Assembly (NCBI GenBank): GCA_037903475.1
Contig: JBAJFG010000163.1
Span: 1 to 64,000 of the forward strand
DNA length: 64,000 nt
Direction: 5' to 3'
DNA from: Ancylostoma caninum
Lineage: Eukaryota; Nematoda; Chromadorea; Rhabditida; Ancylostomatidae
Under the pieces are notes generated by a model that saw nothing but the letters and a program-made list of their open reading frames with translations, ran no database searches and had not been told where the DNA came from. Below are positions 43,101-55,100 of the stretch, piece by piece (the first letter of the stretch is position 1; every line of letters starts with the position of its first letter). Position numbers and translations under genes: made by a program.

Positions 43101-46100
43101 AGGCCTCGAGGAGAGTTTTTCTTCAGCCAGCTGGCGATACATTTCAAGTGCTTGGTCTTTTTGTAGGAGTTGCTTCTAGAAATGGATTTTTTTACTAATA
43201 AAAACTACAATTAACAGGGTAGCATGGAACTGTGGCAGTAGAAAAACAGGATCTCGAAAAGAATAAAGCAAATTTAGTGAAGATGATATCGAGTATGAAA
43301 CAAAATGTACCTAGAATGGAATAAAAATTGAATAGTTCAACTAACTTCATCAATACATATGAGCTGTACTTCGTATCTTTGATGGAATAGAAAATTCGAA
43401 TATTCGAGAAGGAGAATGCTCTACTGCATTTCTTAACTTTTTCCCAGAGCTGTATCATTAAATCTTACAGAAACTTCTGATGCATTATTTTGATTTAACT
43501 ACAAAAGAAACGCTCCTTAAATTAAATTTTTTGTAATATGAATAGTTTTCGTTCGGACCTCCCGGCAAGCTTTGCACGGAATTTTCTCCATGAAAGATGT
43601 TCCTGTTGTGTTTTTGTTTCTGTTGTGTCTTATGTTGCTAGAAACTGGCTTAACTACAAACAGTTTGGACAACTATCTACCTTATATCCTTGGATGCACA
43701 GCTCAGCAGCCTCCTTCATCTTAGCCAATCGCTTTTCGAATTCTTTAGAATTGTCCTGGAGGACTGTCTTTACTCCACCTCTTTCAGAATCAGTGGAAGT
43801 AGCTGAAAAAGAGTTTTCCGCGTTTTCCGATTATTTTGCGGTTTTACTACTTTTACTTTTATGATATTTCCTTCTATTATTGCTATGATTCTAATGGATT
43901 TCTAAAAATTCACAATATCCATATCAAATCACCTTCTGAATCCTCGCTCGAGCTCTGAGGTTCTTCGGGGAACGGAGATGCTGCGGAATTTTCTATGGTA
44001 GTTGTGGTGTTTTCTTCCATGTTCGCTTTATCCTCATCCTCAGTGACATCCATACCCTTGATGGGCTTGCTGGATAGGTTGGCGCTTGCTATCGCGATCA
44101 TTAGGTCTTCGTTTTCTTTCTCGATTGCGCTGAGCTCTTTTTTGAGATCTGACAGCTGGTTGTCTCTTAGTTGTACCTAGAATATGTTTTCTACAGTTTA
44201 AACGGGCTAGGACACACTGAAGTTTGAACAATCATGAGAGATTCTATCCTTGAGGGTTTCAGCTACCTCGGCTTTGCCAGAAATTCTGGGAAGAAACGCG
44301 ATTTTTGCTGTATGTAGTATCTTACGTGATTCCGTGCAGAACTACCGAAAAACCCCGTACTGAGCCTCAATTCTTAATGAGGTTGTACAGGTGCCTATCC
44401 ATACCCTGATTGAAGGCTCAGTCGGGAATCATATACTCATAAAAACAGCATACAGTACTTCAAATGAAATGGAAGCGGAACCACCCACAGCATTTTTGAG
44501 ACGCTCTGCTTCTACTGTCTGAAGGGTGAGGCTACTGTAAACAGCCTGCAGTCTTCTTTCCAGCTTGGAAACGTCCGCGTTCTCTTCATCAATGGCGTTC
44601 TTCGCTTTCCGGCCGGCTTTATGGACTGCGAGTTTTCTTTGAAGTTCATCACGCATGGATTCCACCTCAAAATCAATACTTTTCTAGCTGAATCCAAATG
44701 AATAACATCGAAGATGCTCATTTACAAGTGTACAAATCCAAATGAGGGCGCTCATAGTGAGGGAACAGAAATTATGAGCAGTTCAAAGAGTTGAGAAGAT
44801 CTTACTTGTTCTTTGGTTTCCTTCAAAACCATCTCATTTTCTCTGACTTCCTGGACTTTTGCCCTCAGTTGTTCGATCTGTATGAGTGACAAGCCGCTGA
44901 GCGAGTTGAGACGAGCATTCTGGAATATGGAAGAGTTGCTGCTAATCTGCTTATAGACATATAGGAGACTTCTGTGCGGACGGTGTCAAGGCGCAGACGG
45001 TGCGGACCGGCTTGCCGCGCCGCACCGTCTGCGTCTTGACACTGGCAATCTGCTCATTCGCACCAGAGATGGGCGTAATTAAGATTTACGAATAACGATT
45101 TACGGCTATTTTTTGCAATTTATTTACGATTCACGATTTACGATAAATGGTCAAAATTTCTCAACAAATTCGTAAATAACGACAAGAAACGAGCATGGCA
45201 ATAGCCCTTGCTCTAAGGATGCAAATATGCAAGATTTGGCTGAGTTTGCTTTTCGCAACAATATTAGCAGCGAATTCGCGTAGTTTGGTTACGATTTTCA
45301 TTGTTTACGAACAGCGACTCATACCAAGTCCAGTTTCGAGACTTCTGTTTAGACGATCTGGCACAACCGCGAAGGTCTTCTCTACAGAAGACTTTTAGTG
45401 GAGTGGAAGCGCCAGGAGTGCATCAACAGTTGCATTTTTGTACTTTTTCTGACAATGCTAAGCTATCACATGGGGTACAAGATGCATTACCAAGCCTCCG
45501 TTGTTCGTCAAAAAGTTTTGCTTTGTTGGATCCACCTGCAGTATGATGTAGTGCACAAAGAGTTTTTCCTGACCAGGCTCTTACAAGCCAGTTCATAGTG
45601 GTTATAAACAAGGATGTAATTCTTATCTTTTGTGCATCCTGCCTCCTTCTCTGTGTTGCACCATGCATTGAATTTGGTCTGATAATCGCAGAGGCAGAAT
45701 CGCACCGAATGCATATGTGCCCTATGAAATGACTTGATGGGGTTGCTGATTTGCTAAGTCAGCGCTTTATCTTCCGAAGTCCCTGTGGTAGCAGTTCACC
45801 AACCCCAGAGGGAAGGATTATATGGCTGGAATGGAAAAAAAACCACGGACAGTGTAGAGTCCGGAAACACTGACCAGTTTGAAGAGAGGTTTTTCTTCCG
45901 CAGCGACAAATAATAATTACAGCTACATAGATGGTGGCTAAGAATATCTAGTGGAAAAAGACGCTGTTTCTTTATCATAATGTTATCACTCTAGGGATGA
46001 GATAAGGGAGCTAGCTGTGCGAGCAGTCGCAGAAGCTAGCTTCGGAATTTGTTACGAAAGAAGCGAAATTTTCTGGATCTCATCAGTGATACTTGGACCC

Positions 46101-49100
46101 TCAGTTACGATATACGATTTAAGATTTACGACGGTTTTCCAGAATCCACGATTTACGACTTACGAAAATCAATTTTTTTTTTATTACTCACATCCCTGAT
46201 CCGCACGTTCCACTAATACCACCGTTTTCATTAAAGATCGATAATTCGCAGTGGCTCATGCAAGCAGGTCAAGATCAATGGAGTCTCATATGTGCTCAGA
46301 AAGGCATAACATTCAAGATAATTAATGTTTAATATTTGTCCAAGCTCTCATTTATTTTGACCAATAAGTGTGGTAACGCAAGGAGCGGGGGGTGGAGGGA
46401 AGAGTGATTGCGCAGAATGCATATGAGATATAAGTACCTACGAAAAAACGAAATTCCTGGTGAGTAACTCACGGATAAGGCCGATTGCAGAGTGCGAATA
46501 GCAAAGACGAATCGCGACCTCTGAGCCGACCACTCGCTCCGTCCTTGTGCTAGTTTCTCCTCTGCTTCCCTGGCTTTTCTGTATGCCCGTTCATGATCTC
46601 GTCTACCTTCCTGCTGTTCACGTATGGTTTCCAGAAGTCGTTGTTGGATAGAGGCTGGGAAATATAGCAGGAATTAGTTATCCAAACCTTCTTACCAAGT
46701 TATTGTGTGTAAAAAATCAGTTTTATTTTGATCCAATATGGAATAATGTGTAACTCTAATCCATGAATCGCTCCTTCGATGCTGAGTGGGAACGCCTTCC
46801 TTTTGGTGACCCTTTCATGTGATCGAATTTTATACAGCTTTGCTCGATTCTCTCAACAAAAATCCAAATATCAAGCTAATCTGTCTACTTATTTTTCAGA
46901 TAAGGTAGCTAAATTACTGATCTGAAGGCTGGCACTGCGATTGGTCGGCTTTATTTCCCCACCAATCAACAGCACACAACCATCCACCCAGCTCACCTAG
47001 AATATTCTTCAAATCGCTCTCGTTCTCCATGTCTTCGACGAATCTCTTCAGTTCCTCATTCTCATTCTGCAGTATTTCTGTCTCCTTAGACCAGAAGTCG
47101 TTCTGCTCGCTGATCACGTCGACGATTTTCTGGACATTCCTTCGTTTCCACTATTTTTTATTACGGTAACGGTGCTACGCTCACCTTGAGATACGAGTTC
47201 TTCGCTTCGAGCTCCTGTGTCTTCACATCGGTGGGAGGAGCGATAGAGATGGTGTTTTCTCTGGCGACCTCGTCGATTTCACTGCCGAGTACATCGGAAA
47301 CGCACTCTTTTTTGAACCGCAAGGCGAGCTTTTCGTACGTTTCGATCGACACCGATCGGACTAGTTGGTTTTGGCAGTTGGCCAAGTCGATGAGCGCAGT
47401 GTCCTAAACAGTATTTTTATTTCATTTGCTAACAATTGGCTAACATCCCGTGTGTACATTAAAAATCATGTTTTCTTTTGAATACTTTGAACATTCAGAG
47501 AAAAACCGAGCATAACTTCCAGAGTTATTCGAATATTCGAATAATCAAATCTCTGGGTTCTCGAATAATTCGGACATTCCAATTGACAGTTTTTCTCGAC
47601 TTCTCGGGTAGCTTTATTATTAATTTGAAATTTTGAATCCCAAAAATTTCCAGTCATTCAAGTATTCGTTCAAATACTATATTATTATTCCATGGAAAGA
47701 GGCCAGCTTACCAACTGGTACTGCAATTGAGCACAGCGCTTGCCTGCCTGCGTCTCCACGACTACCATTCTCTCTCGCGCGCGACGCATCGCCTGCTCGG
47801 CTCGGTTGCACCGCCTACGCAGTACGGTATTCATCCGTGACAGGCTGTAAATAATTGAATTTTCTTTTTTAATGAAGAAGTATGGATTTTTACAAAAAAT
47901 AATATTGACTGCCTGACCGAACGCGTTCGATCTGCTCTGTGATTAGTTTTCTGGTGATCTCCTCGGCTCGTCGCTCCATTTCTGATCCGCCGGCTTTGAT
48001 GGTGGAGGCGAAGCGCTGAATTCGGAGAAGAATTAGTCAAAGTGGACTTTGAAGCAATACATGGGTAAAATTCCACGAAAAAAAGGTAAAGCATGGTAAA
48101 GCCAACAAAATAACTGTTCAAAACAATGAAGAACAAATCCCACCCGCAACTCAAGCAGTTCCACCGTTTTCTCCTCGCTCTCTGTATCTGTCGGAGCGGC
48201 ATCGTTCTTTTTCAAGCGATAGATTTCGTCGAAAGCAGACTGCAAAAAAATTCTTCCTTTACACTCATTCTTATTTTTTTTACGATTTCGAGTGCTTTGA
48301 TGCGACAATTTTTCAGAGCATTTTCGTACGTATTGTAATACCTTTGCCTTGTTTTTGTTCCTCTGTGAAAGTTTTTCGATTCGTTCCTCGTAGATTCAAA
48401 GAGACAAATCAGTTCGCTGTATTGTGGCAGGGATAATTAGCAAGTATTTGAACCGGGTCCATATCTACGAGGAGAGAGTACCAGTGGAGACATTGATGAA
48501 AAATCCTGAGATGGTTCTAATCTTCCCGCTCGTCCAGATTGGACGAGTTTTCTGAGCAGAAAGTGATACATTTGTCTATTATTTCCATTGCTTGTCATCA
48601 CCAGTTGAGGAGGGTGCGCGTTTGGGCTCAGACAAAGAAGAGGCATGGCTGACGGTATCCCGCTGGTACGCACGCAGCGCGCCGCCGCCAAGTGACAGTC
48701 AGGAAGGCTCACGCAGAGGGGTGAAATTCTCAAACTGTAATTCTCAAAATCTTCCAAACGTTTTCCATAGATAGTTGGTTTTTTCTTTGTAGAGAGATTT
48801 CTCACAATAAAAAAAGTTGGTATCTCTAATCATTGAAGCATCGAAGAAATGAGCTCTAACTTTGTGCTAGAAAATTCTAAAAAGAAAGAGAAAAGGTTAC
48901 AGTGGTCTTACATGCAGCTGCGACTTCGCATCATCCATAGCTCTCCGTCCTTTGAACAACACCTCTTCCATTTCTGCCATCTGCTTTTGCTTGACCTCTT
49001 GCTCCTGAAACTCATATCGAAGGATGCTCTGAAACTCAAAAAGAAAAAACTGAATGAAAGACTTGCCTCCATGATCTGCATCAGCTCTGAGTACAAGCTG

Positions 49101-52100
49101 ACCATAAGCACCGCCTGCTGTTCCCAGATGTCCTGGTCAAACACCCTTCTGACCCTAGTCTCGGACTGGTCCTGCTGTTCGTCTCTCGTAACTCTCGCCT
49201 CTGTCGCATCGCGGTGTTTTGAGGACCGCCTGGGCTTCTTTTCCACTTGTTGCGACCGAGGACGATCTTCGCTCTGTGGAACCACGTCCGGACGGACCCC
49301 GTTGGTCTGCGTCTCCTGCACCTTACTAGTGGTGGGTGTGTCGCGTGGCTGAGACCTCAAGGATCGTTCGGCGTATGCGCCGAGCTCCACCTGGAGCAGA
49401 GTGCAGTGGTTGGTGAGACGCGCGATTTGTTCGTCGCGGAATTTGAGCTGCGTGGTCAGGCGCTTCAGCTCCTCACGAGCGTCTCCGAATTTGAGCTGAA
49501 GTGAGTAAAGTTCACAGGCTCTGTTCTTCAACACCAAGAAAAATAATTAGATCCTCAAGCAAAAAAAAAAAAATGTTTGGTAGCTGTTTGTGATGCATAA
49601 TGCGATCGTGTCCTGCGTGACAGGGTATCTTCTAAATTCATACGCCGTGCCGCGAAATAATACCTATCGAAAATGAGAAGTGTCACGTATCAATAAAACG
49701 TGATAAAATATCAATAAAATGGATGCGCAGACAACCAGAGAATCAACACACAGATGGTGTAACGCACCGTAAATGTTGTAGATCGTGATGATAGGGTTGT
49801 GGAGCATCAAAGCTGTGTTAGATAAATAAACAAGTGCTTATAGTGAGTGTATGAATCCCCTTCCCAAGAGACTGTGCAATATTTCAAAATGTTTCATTGG
49901 TGACAGCATTTTCTATATACTTGTGCCACAAAATTATCGCTGTACAAATAACCGATAAGAATTAAGAAAAATAGCCTGAAGTTTCGTAACAAAATCGTGA
50001 ATAACGACAAGGAACGAATCTTGCCATAGCACTTGTGCTCAGGACTGCAAATATGCCTATGCATTATGTGTCTGTGTTTGCATTTTGCAGCAATATTAGG
50101 ATTGATTTCGCATAGCTTTGCTCATACTATCCATTATTTAGAAAGGCGGTTTATTCCGACTTCATCGAGACTTCTGTGGAGAATTTCTATGGAGAGCAAA
50201 TGTTTACATGGATTGACACAAGAACATTAAATGCCGTATGCTTAACTCTCTTTTTCTAACTGGTCCAGGGGTTCGCCGATGGTACGAGCTGTTCGGCAAG
50301 CATCTGTCGTTCTTCAAAAAGCTTTGGTTTACTTTCCTGATTTCAATTGCGGCATGATATCGTGCGCTAGAGGTTTTCCTCCTGACCGAGCTCTCATAAA
50401 CCAATTGATAACGCCCTTAAACAAGGATGATAAAGAGCAAGAATTTTTTTCCTGCCTATACAGTGACTCGCTGTCCCCCAATGTGTCAAGTCAGTGCTTC
50501 ATCCTTTCAGGCTCTTCTGCTACCTATTTAGATGCCCCACAGGTACGGATGGCTTAGTTGGCACGGAAAAAATATAATAGAAGCGTCGATCATGTAGACT
50601 TCAGAAACACCAAGCTGAAGAGAAACTTTTTTTCTGCAGGGATAAATAACACTCTTACAGCTATATAGCCGAGAAAAAAGTCTCTTCATCACAGTGTCAT
50701 CACTCTGATGTGAGGATTAGAAGGTGGAAATTCTCTGGATCTTATCAGTAGTACCCGGAGCCTCAATTACGATTTACGAAAATAGAAATTTTTGTTACGC
50801 ACATCCCTGATGCTGACTGACGTGACATGCTAGTGTAGATCTCTTTTTTGTAGAAATTCAGCAAGAATTAAGATAATATGCCAGAATTCCAGCTTTGAAG
50901 GGTCTTTTTCAAAAGCGACACTTTTACTACTGTGTGTATCATCCAGTGTTTCGAGAAGAAAATCAGTGTGTCTCCTGCGAGAGAATAGCACAACAAATGA
51001 AGAAGAAGGGTTCGAATGGAAATTTGACCTGAAATTATAGTAAAGATCCCAAGAAGAAATTTCGGCTCACCTCTCTCAGTCTCTCTAACTCTGCTGCTAT
51101 TTCTCCATGCAGTTTGTCTTTATTCACTAGTGTGTCTTCCAGTTCTTGAATGGCCTTTTTCTGAGCGGCGATCTGGAAATGGGTGCTGTTGGTCTCATTG
51201 AAAGAATTGGTGGGTGGAGAATGAAGTCGTATCTATCAGACCTTCTCATTAGATTGCTCCAAATGTGATTCCAACTGCATAATCCGAAGCTGGAAGGCTA
51301 CTGTAGGATCGGTAGAGGTCTTCGAGGTGAGTTCACCATAGAGAGACCGTGCCGTTCTGAGAGAAAATAAACTACACTGAGATTCCACATTTCCAACAAA
51401 AATAAAAGTAAAGCAAATGTACACTACGTAGTTAACAGATAAGATACATAAATTACTTCAGCCTGAAACAGAGAACCACTTCCTTTTTTGCTGAAGAGCT
51501 TTGATATAAAATAGTGGGTTCGAAGTAAGGGCCAACTTCCGGGGTAGCTGCTACGACAAGTGTGGAGCTTGTTTTCCCCATAATCCAGTGAATTTCCAGG
51601 AAAACTCCGAGGCTTAATGCATTATAAAAGCTAACCGCGGCAAATGCACTAACGCGCTCAAAGCTACCATCTGCCTACCCATCAATATGTAATACATGAC
51701 ATCGACTTGCATGCATCATTCGGATTACCCAGGGTAAGTGTGTTGACGCCCTCGTTAACGGTGGATAAATTTGTGTGCTGCCAAAATGCTCACCCCGGGT
51801 AACCTCAGTGATGCATGCTGCCGTTATCTTTACTCAGCTGTTAGCCGTAGGTAATCATACCCATTGTTGTTAAATTACCCATCTTTCCGGTGATGCATCT
51901 GGGCTTCGGATTTTCGATTAGGAAGAATTTTTCTTACTAACTTCGTGGCCTCAATCAACTCGTTCCGCAATTTTTCCAGCTCAGCTTCCTTCTCGTCGTT
52001 GTTCATCGACTCTGTCAGCTGGCGTAGTTTGTCCAGCTCCCTCTGGAAACATTTTTCCGCATCGTTCTCTGCTCTCTCACCTAATTTTAAGTTGTGAACT

Positions 52101-55100
52101 CGCCTGAGTTGCGTACAGCTCCTCTCTCAGTTCTCTGTTTACTTCACTCATCTCGCGCAGCTTAGCCTGAAATGGACAAATTTAACCAGGGGCTGGGACA
52201 AATGTGTAGAGGTGGGACACTCACGGCTGTAGACTGCTCCACATCCATTGCCTCGCTCTCCACTGTAGCTAACATTGAGCTGCTGGCGTCTAGCTGGAAG
52301 TTATGTGATTTATAAATGTTCTGTAACAAAATATGAGGTGAAGTGAGTTTCGCACATTAACATAGCTTACGTTGCACTTACGGTGCAAAATAAAATTTTT
52401 GACATATCATTTGTTAAAAAAGGAAAATTTTTATTAAAAAATATAAATACATAAAAATACTTTTGTATGACTTTCTTGGGAAAACTTTAGGGCATTCTAA
52501 ACTCTATAAAAATACCGTTCGTATTGAAAACCTATAGTGTCCAATTGTTAGGACCCGACCCGCAATTAAGCCAAGACTGAAGCAGGTCCATTTCCACCCA
52601 CCTTCTCCCTCATAACAGCATTTTCCTCCGAAAGGGCTCTTAGATCACGCCGTGCCGCGTCGTGCTGAGCTGTCAATTCGGCGTACCTGACAATTAGAAA
52701 TGGTTCGCTGGACAGTAATCCGTCGTTGAGAAGGCAAATTTATTTATCTTTTCATTTATCCATTACACTGGGAAGGTGTGTACGTTAAAATAACATACAA
52801 CAGCAGTAGGGAGGATCTTCATTATAAAGTAGCGCTATTTTCTATGATGAGAAGGTAGAAAACACGTCAAAATTAAATTTTTACCAACTTTTTTTCTAGA
52901 ATGGAAAGTGCGAAGTTTCTTTACGATTTTTGTATGTTAGGTACTCCATACCCATTGGTCTATGGCTAGTGTTAGCGGTAGCTTGAAAAAGAGGGAATAT
53001 CCGAAAAAAAAGCAAATTGATGCGCGAAAAAAACAACTTCGAAATAATTTTAACAGTTGCCAGATACAATACGTAGCAAAAAGAATGCCTGGCCGAGCTC
53101 TCGTTGATAATCCGCGTGGCCTCCTCGAGGGCATCACCGACGCGGGTCACCTCCTCTCGTAACTCATCGTTTTGCAGCACGACAGCCTCAAACTACTACT
53201 GGTAACTGGCGCCATTTTATCTTCAAGAGTAGATTTCAACCTGCATTTGTCTCGTCAGAGTAACGGCCTGCTCGTTTCTTTGGCGCAACTTTCGGGACTC
53301 CCATTCATTTGTCGTCTCCTCGCTTTTCGCTGAGATTCTTCGCTGGAGCTCACGGATCGTGTCCTCCATTTGATTTCTCTAAAAGGAAAAATTGACAACT
53401 GGCATTGATGTACATGGAATGCACAGCTCCGTACGTGTTGTTCCAGAGCGTCTCGTTCCCTGGTGAGCACGTCCGCGCGGCTTACAAGGCTCTCGAACCT
53501 GAAAGCTAGGTTTTTAGGATAGCAAAGGCAGAATTCTCGACAAATGCTTTATTGAGATCTGTGGTAGAACAGGATCATCGATCTGATTCGCTACTTATTT
53601 CCACAAAACTTTCAGTAACGGGACTTATGAATGTTCCCGGAATATTTCTGCTTCGTCGCCTTTCCTGGCCGGGTTTTCCAGACGAAATAGATTTATTTTG
53701 AGCAATTAGCTTGCCACATCCAAAAGCAGCAAGTAATGATAGAGATGGTGAGATTTGTCAGATTTTACCCATAAATTTTGTCCTCATTGGATTACCAAGA
53801 AACGTGAAATCTGGACACGAATTTCATTGCAAAAATTTCGTGTCATTGGTCTTTCCTTGGATGGAAGTAAGAGAATCTATGCCGAAGCAGTTCCCTGCGG
53901 AATGTTAAAGCAAAAAAAGATCGACACTAAGGCTGTCGCCATATTCCACCTCAACCCCGCGTCGTGGACGATATCGATTTTAGTGCTCATCGATTGATGA
54001 TGGGTTGTGCAACGGCGACGCCAGCGATGCTCCAGCCATAATCGATGGGTATTGGAATCGATATCGCTTGCGACAGCAACGCAGGTTTAATATTCCATGT
54101 GGAGTATAGCTGCAGATCCAGCCATATGAGCTTTATAACATTTCAGAATTTTGACAGTCTATTGTTCGAGTTAGGTGACTTGAAGAATCAAAAAAAAAAG
54201 AACAACGGAATACACGTCTCTGCTTTAATTCATTGATTCGATAGGAAAACAAGCAGAGCCGTGACCTCTCTGTAGGGAAAGGAAGCATAGTGTTGGCCCG
54301 AACGTCTTGCACGAATTTTTACACCTTTTTTCAAACAGTCATAAGGTTATTGTTCATGGATGGAACCTGCTCTGCCAATTTTTATAGTTTAGAAGTAGTA
54401 GAACATTTCACCACATTTTATTGCCGAGGAGTTTCAATTAAAGACCAAGAAATCCTGGATCGAAAAATAGATTCTGGTGCAAGAACAACCTAATAAGAAA
54501 AGACAAATTATCTTCTTTTTCTTACATACAACACCCATCAATCACAGGGCCCTACAACCTTTCACGCTAAACTGAAAACGGGTTCACTGCCTATCAAAAG
54601 TAAATGCCATCTGAGCTTGTGAACCGTTTCGTTTCATCCATATCAGAGTTTAGAGTTCGGAGCATTATTGAGTCCAGAGCATTATTGAGATTACCTCAGG
54701 TGAACATGAGTAAGGGAATTCCAAGGAAATGTCCACTTGATTTTTGCACATTCAACGAAGTGAGTCTTAACACCGTGGTGGATTCTTTGTAACCTTGACC
54801 AAGATTGGTACACAGACTTTATTGGCTAACATTTCGGTCTATTCGCCTTCTTCAAAGCATGGAAAATTAGGGAGCACGTGAGAAATAGTCGACCAAACGC
54901 CATTTGTAAAGCCACAAAATGAAAGCTCGATTAGGAATTAGGGCGAGGAAACGACCAAAGAGTGGCAGTACTTGTAAGTTTCACCTTATCTGCGGTACAG
55001 ACGCTTGGAGGACCACTTTCAGCTAGCCATGAATTCAACAAAAGAAAGGGGGATCCCCGTTGTTGTGCGGGTAATAGATCAAAACCCGCACAAGTAGAGG

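Noticed and set aside
45423..45714. hAT transposase gene inside the ATTTACGA element
   Set aside because: Only short minus-strand frames with weak similarity to copy 2; no catalytic motif seen.
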